Notes under the pieces: model-generated | Told to the model about the DNA's origin: nothing | Database searches by the model: none | Seen by the model: the letters and a program-made list of their open reading frames with translations, nothing else | Assembly: GCA_028386065.3 (NCBI GenBank) | Contig: JAKUCV010007187.1 | Coordinates: forward strand, 5,837-69,836 | Direction: 5' to 3' | Origin: Turnera subulata | Lineage: Eukaryota > Streptophyta > Magnoliopsida > Malpighiales > Passifloraceae | Length of the DNA: 64,000 bases | In this document: positions 1-11,176 of the stretch, one piece after another | Layout of the letters: every line of letters starts with the position of its first letter | Position numbering within the stretch: the first letter of the stretch is position 1 | Translations under genes and position numbers: made by a program

Positions 1-229
1 AAAATTTGGAGTTAATCTTTACATGATCATTATGAGTATGGATAAATTTATGTTGATATGTTTAGTGATTGGAACTCCAGAAGAAGCTTCCAAATACCGT
101 GCTATTAGACAGGTCCTGGAGTACCCTGTCTAAGTACAATATGTATTGCTTGTAACATAAAGCCTGAAGCTTTTGCTATAAATACATATTCTATTATCTT
201 GGTATATGGAATTATTTTAACCTTGTGAG

Positions 230-650
230 GCCAAGGTGCATCTAGTTGGCAGATGTAGGTCTTTTATTTGATCCATATAAAGCACAAGCAGATATATCAA
301 GTATCATTGTGACCAGAAAACAAAGTATCGTTGTTGCCTCTTCAAATAATGGAGAAATTGTGTTCATACATGAAGTTAGCCGAGAATGTGCTTGGCTAAG
401 ATCGATGATGTAGCATAGTCAAGATTCATATGGATTAGTTAGCGAGGAAGATGTTCCAACGACGATTTATGAAGATAATGCTAGCTGTATTGCCCAATTG
501 AAGGGAGGATACATCAAGAATCATTCAAGTGACATCTGGCAGATTTATTTACAAAATCAGTTCCTGCTACAACTTTTGAAGAATTGATGAAGAGGATTGG
601 TTATGGAGGATTCGAGATATCAAGGGATGCCAAAATCAGGGGGAGTAGAA
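230..650 (+). pseudogene. Copia RNase H / pol C-terminal remnant
   Basis: Decayed 3' end of a Ty1/Copia polyprotein. Forward translation gives ADVGLLFDPYKAQA, then SIIVTRKQSIVVASSN, then YEDNASCIAQLKGGYIK, the usual order in Copia RNase H (the D-N-x-x-C-I-A-Q-L-K-G-G-Y-I-K block is characteristic). ELMKRIGYGGFEISRDAK ends the protein. Several frameshifts and a stop at about 408 break the frame. It runs into a G-rich polypurine tract and an LTR at 777, so it belongs to that LTR. Bases 1-229 show no clear Copia coding and are not identified. RNase H would degrade the RNA strand during reverse transcription; this copy cannot be functional. Confidence 0.75.
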
Positions 651-776
651 TACACACTGCACTCTTTTTTCCTTCACCAAGTTTTTGTCCCACTGGGTTT
701 TTCTTGGTAAGGTTTTTAACGAGGCAGTACTTCCTAAGCATATTCTATCAAAGGTGCAATGACATTCAAGGGGGAG

Positions 777-1265
777 TGTTATAAATAAATTATGGTAAAT
801 GTCATTGTTACCATCCAGTAAAACTCATTTTTACCATACCCGAATTTACCCCCGGTAAATACTTTACCCATACACCAAACTTCTGCTTGGAATTATCTCT
901 TTGGCTAATTACCCTCTATAATTCCAATTGTCCTAGTCCTAATATCATCTTCCTTTACCTAACATCCCTTTGATTTTATCCTTTCAAATTAATCATACTT
1001 ATTTGTTTTTATCCTCCCATTTCCAACTATAAATACCCCTTCATTCCTTCACTTTCATACACTTACAACCCACGATAAACTTCACTCTCTTCTCATTCCA
1101 TACACTTCTCTTCCAATCTCCCTCTATCTAAATTTATTATTCTCTTCGACATATTATTATCAAAAGTGTATTATTATTACCAAAGTTGTATTATTACCTT
1201 GATCAAGTTTGATCAAATTTGTATTATTCCATCAAATAGTGAAAATCTCCCCCAATTTTATAACA
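777..1265 (+). repeat. 3' LTR of Copia element (489 bp)
   Basis: Starts TGTTATAAAT directly after the polypurine run AAGGGGGAG and ends ATTTTATAACA, giving inverted termini TGTTATAAA/TTTATAACA. A TATA box (TATAAATA) lies at 1028-1035, followed by the pyrimidine-rich stretch usual for a short Copia LTR. The preceding text with repeated thymine runs and a GTCCCACTGGGTTTTTC segment is commonly seen just upstream of Copia 3' LTRs. The 5' LTR is outside the window, so no target-site duplication can be tested. Confidence 0.85.
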
Positions 1266-1897
1266 TACAACTCATTATAATGACTTGTATAATTAGAATT
1301 ATCTAAAAAGCCCAAACAAGTAGGAGTAAAAGATATATTTAAGGTCTGTATTATTAAAAAAATACTTTTTAGGGGTCTGTACTATTTTTTTTGTCTCTAT
1401 ATTCTTATTTTTTTTTATCTCTTTTAAGGGTTTCAGACCGTCCCCAAGAAGACATGGACTGTCCGGCCCAGAGGCGCACTTACTTTTTTTGACACGTGAC
1501 AGCGTGTAAGGCGCGTATTACGCACACACTATACTGTGGGCCTCACTTTCTGATTTCTCATTTAAAAAATAATTTTTTAAATGGAATTTTAGACATGGCC
1601 ACTACATTTGCTATCTAAACAATATCTGCCGAATGCAAAAATTAGGAAATGCATCACAACGTTGACATGTCTTATCCGTATTGGTTAAACGTAAGCATGG
1701 TAAATTAGAAGACAAAGTTTAGCCCCCTTTGTTTTTCTTTCCAAACCCGACAACCTTGTCTCTCACTTCCTCATCTCCACCAAGACCTTCGCTAGTCGTC
1801 GGGCTGTAGAACACCGGAGATGAAGGCTAAAAGGAGGCTGTAGATCGGTGAGTGGATGTGCGTGGGAAGAAAAAAAAAAGAAAGAAGAAGAGAAAAT
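1266..1897. other. Unique DNA between two Copia elements
   Basis: No retroelement coding was recognised here. It contains poly-T runs near 1385-1420 and a GC-richer stretch with a CACGTG E-box/G-box-like core at about 1493-1498. It may be remnant flank of the gene fragment at 1898-2146. I see no RNA gene. Confidence 0.4.
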
Positions 1898-2146
1898 GCA
1901 TGGTGAGCAACTTTCGCCGCGGCCGGGGTCCTCATCCTTGTCCTCGGCCTCTATGTCCTCCTCTTTCTGTTCTATGGCGACGTTGTTTTCATTACTAAGC
2001 AGCTCTAGAGCTCTTTGCCACTGCTCTAGCACAACCTGTAGAGTCTTCCTCTTAACGCGAACCCAATCTTGCTACTCCGTGGAAACGGCAGCAGAGGAGG
2101 ACGTTGCCGTCCCCGTAGGATCAGAACTGGAGACTTTGATTTCCAT
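1898..2146 (-). pseudogene. Broken gene fragment, unassigned (acidic, helical)
   Basis: The minus strand from an ATG at 2146 reads MEIKVSSSDPTGTATSSSAA, then VSTE, an in-frame TAG, then DWVRVKRKTLQVVLEQWQR and an acidic Glu/Asp-rich tail. The basic-helical block followed by an acidic run, and a premature TAG where a Trp codon may have been, look like the first exon of a host gene that has decayed. Codon use and GC content are unlike the flanking transposons. I do not recognise the family. It could still be a real exon if the TAG is a sequencing or assembly error. Confidence 0.35.
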
Positions 2147-2351
2147 GGGTATAGCCCTGGCGAAGAGGAGAAGAATCTTCGAATCTGGTTTTGTAATGTT
2201 TATGTCTTTTAAGTCTGCTTTGAAATCCAAAGGAATGGATTGTTTTTTTTGTTTCTTTAATGAATTGAGACTTTAGTTAGTGTTATAACTTGCTTTGTGT
2301 TGTGGTAGTACGAGAGTGTTTTTTTTTAGGGATCAGATGCACGAATGTTTA
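2147..2351. other. Flank upstream of SIRE element
   Basis: Short T-rich stretch with no recognisable feature. The last five bases, GTTTA (2347-2351), would be the target-site duplication of the SIRE element, but its other end is not in the window. Confidence 0.3.
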
Positions 2352-3346
2352 TGTTGGGCTAATCTCCTCTTTAGTTAAATCTGTGATTTAACCATGTTTA
2401 GTCATGGTATATAATTAATTTTGATGATTAATAAATTACAAGTGTGCTTTGAGTTTTGCCTTGTGTTGATTTTAGCTTACACGAGGATATATGGTTTTTA
2501 ATAAACCATACTGCAAAAACCACGTTAGATGGTTTTTGTTGCAACCATATCTTGGAGTTGTCACTTTCAACTTTTCCAGCAACTTGCATGTAGCCCACCA
2601 AGCATTTAAAACCCACTTTCAACGGCCTGAACTGGTAAACAGGTAAGAGGGAAGATTTTATCACCCAAGTCCTACTCAACTCATGAAGGTGGTCCAAACT
2701 TTCTATTTCTTAAAATACTTTGCAACCAAGGAGTTGACATAGTGCAATGGTCCCAATTTGGAGTAATTATGAACTGAAGTCAACTGGGAGTTCCAAGAGC
2801 CGTTGCAGCAAATTTGCCCCCAACTCAAATGCTATAAAAAGGGTCCATAACCCCTTTGGAAAATCATCCCAGCTATTGTGCAAAATCTGAGTTCATACTT
2901 GTGTTTATAATTGTGGTTTCAAAATCTAGTTTTTCTGCTTGTATTGCAAAACACATTCAAAGGGTAGTTTGTAAGCAAGTCTTGGTTTAGATTTGGTGGA
3001 TACTCAAGTTTAGGAGTAGATTTGAGGGTAGGTTAGAGCTTAGCCTGTGAAAAGTTTGTAAAGGTTTGAGCTTCGCCTAGAAAAGCTTGTGTTTGTAAAG
3101 GTTAAGGTTGAACCCGCAAAAATCTAAACATAGTGAGTGTTTGAAATCCTAAAGGAAGGAACCTTTAGGTAACAAAGGTACTTGGTGAGGGGGAACCACT
3201 CTAAATCTCTTGTGTTATCTTTCCCTTTCTCTCTTCACTTGCATTCTTACTTCAGAATCCAGTTTTTATAAAAACCAGATCTTCACTGTCTGAAAAAGTT
3301 TAAAGCCTATTTCACCCCTTCCCTCTTAGGCACTTTTGGGCCTACA
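2352..3346 (+). repeat. 5' LTR of SIRE-type Copia element (about 995 bp)
   Basis: The right boundary is firm: ...GGGCCTACA followed two bases later by a primer-binding-like TGGTAGCGAAGC. The left boundary is set at TGTTGGGCTAATC, whose first bases mirror the TGTAGGCCC that the right end gives on the other strand. A TATA box (TATAAAAA) lies at 2833-2840. The LTR carries one copy of the near-palindrome TGGTTTTTAATAAACCA at about 2490, which recurs in the coding spacer of the same element. Confidence 0.65.
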
Positions 3347-3348
3347 AT

Positions 3349-3360
3349 TGGTAGCGAAGC
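3349..3360 (+). promoter_or_regulatory. Primer-binding-site-like sequence of SIRE element
   Basis: TGGTAGCGAAGC starts just after the LTR end, where minus-strand DNA synthesis would be primed. It resembles, with mismatches, the initiator-Met tRNA complement (TGGTATCAGAGC) common in Copia elements. The divergence may be decay or a different tRNA primer. Confidence 0.5.
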
Positions 3361-3402
3361 TTCGTTCTTAGTTCAAAGGAGTAAAATCCAGAGACAAAGA
3401 TC

Positions 3403-4376
3403 ATGGCTTTTGAGGGTACAAGTGTCAACAAGGCACCGTACTTTGATGGGGCATACTTTGATTATTGAAAGTTTCAGAAGAAGACCTTCCTTGAAGGAAA
3501 AGATCTTGAAATGTGGCATATTGTGCAGAATCCCTACAGTAGAACTACAAGGGATATGCAATTCTGGACTAATGAGGAAATAAGGAGAGTAAAGCTTGAT
3601 GCTCAAGCCAAAAAAGCTCTTATATGTGGAATCAACAAGAGTGAGTTTCAAAGGGTCAGATCCTGTGAAACCGCTGATGAGATTTGGAGGTTATTGTGTG
3701 TCACTCACGAAGGCACAAATCAGGTGGAATCAAGGCTCAATCGTTTGATGAGAGAATATGAGCTATTTCAAATGGTTCTTGGTGAAACCATCCAAGTGAT
3801 GGATACTCGCTTTACCATACTATGCAACAATCTTGCAACACTTGGAAAAGTGATCATACATAGAGAAAAGGTTACAAAGATTTTGAGGTCACTTCCCAAA
3901 GAATGGAACCTAAAGTGACGACTATTGAAGAAGCTCAAAACTTGAATCTACTCTCGTATGACGAGCTAATAGGCAAGTTGATTGTTCATGATGATAAGCT
4001 TGCGGAACAAGAACCAAAGAGGAAGGATGCTGCTTTGAAAGTGCAGGAACCAAATGATGGTGATGAAAGTGATTCCGATGTGGCTCTTCTTTCAAGAAAG
4101 TTTGCTAGATATCTCAAAATGAAGAAGCAACTCAAAGGAAAAAATTCTAAGAATGTAAGAGCAGATGAGTCTAAGAAAGATCCTTTGGTGTGCTTCGGAT
4201 ACAATCGACCAGGGCATATCAAATCTGAATGCCCTTACCAAAAGAAGGGAAGTTTTGGTTTCTCAAAAACCAGAGGAAAGAAAGCTATGGCCGCTTGGGA
4301 TGATTTAGATTCTTCAAGCGAATCGGATATAGAGGAGGAGACAAACCTATGCTTCATGGCCCATGGAGAATCTTAG
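3403..4376 (+). pseudogene. gag: SIRE-type Copia gag (broken)
   Basis: Gag would form the virus-like particle and bind element RNA. The ATG at 3403 opens MAFEGTSVNKAPYFDG, a typical Copia gag start, but codon 22 (3466-3468) is TGA where a Trp is expected. The UBN2/gag helical core follows (VKLDAQAKKALICGI, EIWRLL, VESRLNRLMREYE). A frameshift near 3905 moves the reading to a second frame (EPKVTTIEEAQNLNLLSYDE). The zinc knuckle reads CFGYNRPGHIKSEC: the second Cys has become Tyr, a G-to-A change. An acidic SSSESDIEEE tail follows. It sits directly behind LTR and PBS and is non-functional. Confidence 0.85.
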
Positions 4377-5209
4377 GTAACTGATTCTACTGATTTCAAT
4401 CTTGATGAGTTATTAGAAGCATTTTTGATGAGTTACATGTTAAATATAAGCAAGTTGTTAGGAAGAACAACGAATACAAGAAGAAAATTGATTTACTTAA
4501 AAATACTTATGAAAAACTTAATCATGCCAACTCTGATGCATCGAAAATATGTGAGGATTTGAGAAGTGAAAAGTTTGCCCTAAAAAATGCTTATGATGAA
4601 ATTGAAAAGAAGTCTACTAGTAAGAGAACTATGTGTAATGAGTTAACTAAAAAAAAGGAAGCTCTTGAGAAAAATATTGTTGACTTGAAATCTTCTCTTG
4701 AGAAATTTACTGGTGGAACTAATAATCTGAACATGTTGTTAGGACAACAAAGACACTCGGTGCAAAAAGAAGGAATAGGTGCTACACATGTGGTTTTTAA
4801 CAAACTAAATCATTCTGTGCAATTCGCAAAGGCAGAATTTAGTGTGCCATATAAACTTGACACTTCACATATGGTTTTTAACAAACCATATAAATCTGTG
4901 AAAACTGCTAGGCCAAGTTCGAGTATGTCACATAGACCAATTCTGGTTTTTAACAAACCAAATAAGAGAGTGCAGCCATACAAGTCTAGAAGGCATTATC
5001 ATCTAGGAAGAACATGTACACGCATTATCATGCTACTAATGCATCTCATATTACATGTTACTATTATGGAAGGAATAGTCATGGCATTAGAACTTGCATG
5101 TTCAAAGAGAAATGAAAATGTTAGTATATGTGGATTTCGAAAGGAACCAGATCTAACCCCGAAGGACCCAGATTAGTTTGGGTACCTAAAACCTAATTGT
5201 TTTCTACAT
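4377..5209 (+). pseudogene. SIRE gag-pol coiled-coil spacer with VFNKPNK repeats
   Basis: Between gag and protease, forward translation from about 4436 gives a long charged coiled coil (KYKQVVRKNNEYKKKIDLL, later ELTKKKEALEKNIVDLKSS, then LEKFTGGTNNLNMLLG). This spacer is usual for SIRE/Maximus Copia elements. After it, a phrase of the form VVFNKPNKSV occurs three times, at about 4790, 4873 and 4945. Each is encoded by the near-palindromic DNA TGGTTTTTAACAAACCA, also found in this element's LTR. Several frame breaks follow near 5000-5170. Confidence 0.7.
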
Positions 5210-5646
5210 ATGACAAGGAATGAATGGATCTTAGACAGTGGATGTTCGAGGCATATAACCAGTGAATTATCTAAGTTCTCATCCCTAACCAAGAAAGGCC
5301 GAGGAAAAGTAACTTTTGGGGACAAGTCCAAAAGACAAATTCTCGGGTTTGGTAACATTGAATCTAATCCAGCTATTGAATATGATTTGCTTGTTGATAA
5401 CCTGCTGAGTGTTAGACAATTTTGTGATAATGGATTTAAGGTAACATTTGAAGCATCTAAGTAATTAGTTAGTTCGGATGATAAAAATGTGGTTTTTACA
5501 GGAACAAAAAAATGAAATATCTACTCGATATCCTTTAATGATGCTACTAACCCTGAGCTTAAGTGTTTTAGTGCAAGAACAGAAACACCTACCTTGTGGC
5601 ATCAAAGGCTAGAGCATTGCCAACCTGGAACCTATCTATTATAAAT

Positions 5647-6765
5647 TGGATTAAAGCGTTTTTTGATCCCTGTGTAAGGCCTCAAAGTTGGATTTCATCC
5701 TCGTGTAGGTGTTTGGCCTCTTTTCATCCCTCCGTTCGACCCATTTGGTTCGTCCGGCCAAAATAGCTGACGTGGCATATTTTCCGGTGCCACATCAGAT
5801 TTTTGGGTCCCACACATCAGGAAAAACCCAAAACCAAACCAGGATCCACCCGACCGGTTCCGCCCACCTAAATAACCCGGAACCCAAAATATAATTATAT
5901 TATTTTTAATTATACAAATAATTTGAATAATAAAATTATCCTATTTCTAAAATAATAAAACATAATATATATTTTTTATTTTATATTTAATAAAAAATTT
6001 TACAAAATAAAAATATTTTTTAATAAATAATAAAACATAATATACATCAAACTATCCAAATTTTATAATTTTTATATATTTTTATTTTATATTTAGTAAA
6101 AAAATTTCACAAAATAAAAATATTTATTTAAAAATAAGAAAACATAATAGACATCAAACCACTCAAATTTTTTATATATATATTTTTAATTTTATATATA
6201 AAAAAATTCACAAAGTAAAAAATAAAAAATAAAAAAAATAAATGGTTTGATGTATATTATGTTTTATTATTTTAAAATAAATATTTTTTATTTTGTGAAT
6301 TTTTTTAAATATAATATATATATATATACATTATAAAATTTGAATGGTTTGATGTATGTTATGTTTTATTATTTTAAAATAAAAAATTTTTATTTTGTGA
6401 ATTTTTTTATTAAATATATAATTAAAAAATATATATTATGTTTTATTATTTTAGAAATAGGCTAATTTTATTATTCAAATTATTTGTATAACTAAAAATA
6501 ATAAAATTATATTTTGGGTTCCGAGTTATTTAGGTTGGCGGAACCGGTCGGGTGGATCCTGGTTTGGTTTTGGGTTTTTCCTGACATGTGGGACCCAAAA
6601 ATCTGATGTGGCACCGAAAAATATGCCACGTCAGCGATTTTGGCCGGATTTTGGCCGGACGAACCAAATGGGTCGAACAGAGGGATGAAAAGAGGCCAAA
6701 AACCTACATGAGGATGAAATCCAACTTTGAGGCCTTACACAGGGACCAAAAAACACTTTAATCCA
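5647..6765. mobile_element. Long-hairpin DNA transposon (MITE/foldback, 1.1 kb)
   Basis: Two arms of about 550 bp are inverted copies of each other over nearly the whole element. Ends are TGGATTAAAGCG and, inverted, TGGATTAAAGTG; further in, GATCCCTGTGTAAGGCC matches its inverted partner. The outer arms are GC-rich; the inner 600 bp are A/T only. An 8-bp target-site duplication TTATAAAT lies at 5639-5646 and 6766-6773. No transposase is encoded, so it is non-autonomous. The 8-bp duplication favours hAT; the long terminal inverted repeats favour Mutator-like elements (normally 9 bp). Inserted in the SIRE pre-integrase domain. Confidence 0.9.
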
Positions 6766-7130
6766 TTATAAATTATCTACAAAGATGCTAGTAAAAGGAC
6801 TACCCGCACTAAAATATGAGAAAGAAGCTACATGTTGTGCTTGTCAACTTGAAAAACAGGTTAAAAGTTCCTTTAAACCCAAGCACACTATCTCTACATC
6901 TAGACCTCTTGAATTGTTACATATTGATCTGTTTGGTCCTATGAGAACCATGAGTATAGGCAGTAAGAGCTATATTTTTGTGATAGTTCATGATTATTCA
7001 AGATATACATGGGTTATAATTCTTGCTCAAAAGGATCATGCATGTCATGAATTTGGCATCCTTATTAGGCGTTTGCAGAATGAAAAAAGCTATAAGATTT
7101 AAAAAATAAGAAGTGATCATGGAGGAGAAT

Positions 7131-9078
7131 TGATGTGGTCAATCCTGCAAGTGCACAGAATCATCGTGGTACTCAAGGTCGTATCCACAGAGACTAGGCA
7201 AGATATTAATCGATTCAATCTTATGGCAAAGAAAATAAATGAAGAGAAATAATATCGAAATTAAAGATTGATAAGAGAGCAAATATCGAATTGAATTGCA
7301 AAAGAGAAGAGAAAGTAGAAATGACAATGAAAATGATAAACAAAGTAGCAATGATAAAAGGCCTAGATCATTCGGGAATTCGCCGCCCTTCCTTTGCCAT
7401 GGATCAATGTACTATTGAAAGCTGCATCCAAACACATGAATTTTGATGGGTAGCAACCTATAATGAAACTATCCGCTCTCGCTAGTCTAGTTTCATCTCA
7501 AAGAGTCACCTAATCACTTTCGTCAATTAGATTACCTCTAGGAGCAATGAAGCTTGTTGTTGCTACTGAATCCACAATAACCTAAACCCTCTCAGCATTT
7601 AGATTAAAGATGATTGATGATTTTCGGATAATAGACTTCTCCTCTCGGTACTTCACCTATTACCTAGAAGTTGCAAAAAGCTGGCCACTTCCTTAAAGCA
7701 ATAAATAAGCTCACAACATTCAATCAAAATTACTTTGTGAATGAATTGCAGCAAATGGTACATCAAACCATAGCAAATTTAGGGTAGGCTACATCCCTAT
7801 GATCTAGAATGAAAATTTAGTACATGAATGAACTTGGAACAACAAATGAAAATGGGAAAGACTTGGTTTCCTCACAACAATCTCAAAAGAAAATGAAAGG
7901 AACAACAACTTAACCGAATTTTTTTGTTTCAAGGTGTGTTTTCAAGGTGTCTCCTTGTGTTGCTTCAGCTCTCACTCTTTTGTAGTGCTTCTTCACTAGT
8001 TGGACAGCTTGGAGATGACATATTTTAGTGTCCTTTAGCCACCAAAATCGTGCTGGAATGGGCCACAATGTTGAAGGCATTGCTGGTGGAGTGGTTGCAA
8101 GGTATAGGTTGCCACTTGCTTTTCCAGCCTAGCATGAATATTCCTTCTCTTTTGCATGTGCTGATGGATGAGCTTTCTTTTCAGGAATTTATGTTGGTTT
8201 CTAGGCTGTTTTATTCTCCTTGAATGGCTTCGAGGTCTTCAAGTTTGATTATCCAACAAAGCATGTGCTTCTGGTTGACATGATGCTCTTCTAGAAGGGG
8301 ACACATGGTTGGCAACATATGACCTGAGAATTGCAAGTACTTTTGGCACCCTTAGAAAGCCGAATTGGGCTTAGAGATATTCTACAAAGTTGTAGATAAT
8401 TCTTTTATCTTTCCGTCCATATAAAGAACTCCTGATTTGGACTTGTGTAGTGGGAGTTATGATAAAAATACTGAGACTGGGTCCTTGGCCAGTGCAGAAT
8501 TCCTGCACGTATGCAAGTTTGGGCAGAAGGTTTAAACATCGATGTTTGAAAGCACAACATCGATGTTTGATGAATTTCAGCATGTCCAAATTTGGGCAGA
8601 AGTCTGAAACATTGATTTTTTGGTATTAAAACATCGATGTTTGGTGAAAATACGTTCCTAGAAGCCTTTCAACATCGATGGTCAGGATGTCCAACATTGA
8701 TGTTTGATGGAGTAAATTGAATTGATAACTGCTCCTAATCCGTAAGGCAAAAAATTATGAACTTTATATCACTGGAAAGCTTAGGATGTCTACTTTCATC
8801 TCCAATTATTTTCATGTTAACTGGACATCCGAAGCTTCTAAAATCAGCAAAGAATGAACTGTGCTCAAGTTTCTGCCCGGTTTCCAGCTTTGGCCGAAAG
8901 TGATCGTTTTCGGTAGCGAAGTGGGACGATTTTATACCTGAAAGTGTAATTGTTAGTTAAATCAATTTACTAAACAATCAAACAAACAAAGATAGGTAAA
9001 ATGTATGATTTTTATTCAAAATAATAATAACAAAGAAGTTTTCATGCCTTTAATACTATGTGAAATATGTGCATATCA
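7131..9078 (-). mobile_element. Solo LTR, Athila-like, carrying AACATCGATGTT copies
   Basis: Begins TGATGTGG and ends GCATATCA (inverted TGAT/ATCA) and is flanked by the perfect 5-bp duplication AGAAT (7126-7130, 9079-9083). The integrase frame of the host element continues across the site (HGGE before, DNLVFNH after), which confirms the boundaries. The segment TCCTGCAAGTGC and the following GGTCGTATCCACAG also occur at the start of the Athila LTRs at 13560 and 30790, so it is a related family; strand is given by that similarity. At 8533-8710 it holds three exact and about three diverged copies of AACATCGATGTT. Confidence 0.9.
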
Positions 9079-9397
9079 AGAATTTGATAATCTTGTCTTC
9101 AATCACTTCTGTGAGCAAAGTGGCATAGTCCACACCTTTTCGACTCCTAGAACATCAGATCAAATTGGGGTTGTAGAAAGGAAGAATCAAACTTTGCAAG
9201 AAATGATACCCCATAAGCTATATGCACATTTCTGGACATAGGGTGTGAACACAGAATGCTAAATTTTAAGTAGAGTATCCATGCGTCCTTTGATTAAAAA
9301 GACACCCTATGAGGTATGGTTTGATAAGAAACCAAATTTGATTACTGTCGGATTTTTGGGTTTAAATGCTATATTCTAAATACAAAGGATAACCTGG

Positions 9398-11176
9398 TAT
9401 GAGTACCCGGCCTAAAATTCATTGGGCTGACTCACCTTCTTCTTCTTAACCGTCATCCACATCTTTGGAGTCACCATCCAAATTTTATTTTAGGGAAAAA
9501 TTCAGGGAAAAACCTTTCTTAGGCAACCGATTAGCGAACCAAAGATGTGGACCCGGGGGTTCGTCACGGATGGGAAGGTGTTAGGCACCCATCCATGTTT
9601 GGGCGAGATCATGTGCAATTAGAGATTGATATATGCCAAGCACAACAACATAAACAACAATCATAAACAGAGTTGAAAGACAAAGCAGAAAATAAAATAA
9701 GATTCAACTTGCGTTTCAAACCACTGGAAACTGCCTACATACCACCCCCTATCATGGGTTCAAAGCTCACGTAGTTCTTAATATGCATCACATGATATCA
9801 CAGCATCAACATCAAAAATTCATCACAGCAGCAATCAATCAAGAGCATTAGAACGAGTTACCTCTTGTAGCCCTCCTCTTGCTCCTACTTGCTTACCACT
9901 CCATAGTAAAAATTTGGCAGAAATTCAAACTGAAATTCGGGGTAGAAACAAGATGAAAAGGTATCTGGTGTCAAAAGAAAACTTGTAGCTCTTCCTCTTA
10001 GCTTTCCAGGGACTATAATATGGCAATTCTTCTGGGACTGCCTGCACAGGAATTCTCTACTCGGGTTCCTCCTTTCTTCTCCACAAGCTTGCTCCAATCT
10101 GCCTTCTTCTTCTCCTTCTCTTGCTCTCCTCTTGCTACTGCCTTGCTTCTACTCTCCTCCACAAAATTTCTCCGGAATTTCATCCCTTAAAAGGGTTAAT
10201 AAGCTTAGAATTAGAGAGTTATTCTAAGCACCTAAGCTTATGTGTGTATAGAGGGGGAAGAGAGAAATTCTGTGTCTATGAGGGTGAATGGGGGGGTCCT
10301 ATTTATAGTATTTAGTGCGTCTAGACGTGGTGTTGATCTAAGGGTCGGGATTGAATCCCTAGATCCAACGGTAGATACCCAGAATCAAGTAAACAATAAA
10401 AATCTAGAAAACTACCGAAACTGGGAGCGATGTCCGCCAAACACCGGCGGTCCTCTTGCGACGATTGCCAGGTGCTGGCGGTCATCTCTCAAAGCATGCA
10501 TGGTGCTGGTGGTCATGTCTCCATGTCCGGCAGACATGTCCCCCAGCACCTATTTCCATTTTCATTCTTTCCTTTTCGGTTTTAATCCTCATTATTCTGC
10601 TCCAGCTTGATTCCCACGCCCTTCCCAATCTGTTTTTTTGCCTATTTTAAGCTCCAGAAAACCTCTTAACTTGTAGCCTATCCCCACCTCTTTCCTATTT
10701 TCTTTTCTTTCTCTCCACTCCACTGTAATTACCATAAGTCGCCAAACACGAATAAGGGAATAAATTAATCTGAATTTTGGACAAAAATTCAGATTTAGAG
10801 TCCTCTAGGTTCACTATTTTTTATGGGCTAAAAATACTAGAGGGTCCATATTTCATTAGTCTAGATTCTTATTTATTTTAAAACTCAAAATCATCTCAAA
10901 TGGGTCCAAAATAAACAATAAGCCTAAATATAATAAAATACTCATATTTTTATTAAATTCAGACCTTAAATATATTAAACTCAGAATTAAATCATCTCAA
11001 TAATTCCAAGCTAAATACAAAAAAATCCAAAAATAATAAAAATATTAATATTTCACTAAATTAAACTATAAATATATTTCATCCTAGGATCAAATCATCT
11101 CATTAATCCACAGACAAAAATACATTTATAATCCAATAAAATGCAATATTAGTGGGTCAAATTTTGAGTGTTCACA
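9398..11176 (+). repeat. 5' LTR of gypsy 'family O' copy 1 (1.78 kb)
   Basis: Starts TATGAGTACCCGGCC (first dinucleotide TA, not TG, as in the copy at 33553) and ends GTGTTCACA. It matches the LTRs at 33553-35110 and 38446-40009, sharing TTCGTCACGGATGGGAAGG and GTGTTAGGCACCCATCC near the left end. The following internal sequence resembles that after 40009, so this is a 5' LTR. Expected left target duplication is CCTGG (9393-9397); the other side is missing. At 10430-10550 it has the CCGCC..GGCGGTCAT palindromic phrases typical of this family. Possibly Tat/Ogre, by LTR style only. Confidence 0.75.

Larger units (their letters stand above)
5210..9397 (+). pseudogene. pol: SIRE-type Copia protease and integrase, twice interrupted
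   Basis: The protease motif is EWILDSGCSRHITSE (D-S-G active site), followed by KVTFGDKSK and LGFGNIE. The pre-integrase domain begins LWHQRLEHC at about 5595 and is split by a hairpin transposon. Coding continues at about 6774 (MLVKGLPALKYEKEATCCAC, then LLHIDLFGPMRT, YSRYTWVIIL, RSDHGGE). It is split again by a solo LTR and resumes at 9084 (DNLVFNHFCEQSGIVH, QIGVVERKNQTLQEM), so the D-D-E integrase residues can be followed. A TAG and other stops lie around 9240. The frame ends in the TKDNL region exactly where family O inserted (9398), so RT and RNase H are absent. Confidence 0.85.

Noticed and set aside
1848..2276. 142-codon plus-strand frame as a gene
   Set aside because: It is Ser- and Cys-rich with Lys/Glu runs from A/G tracts and opposes a better coding-like segment on the minus strand; no family features.
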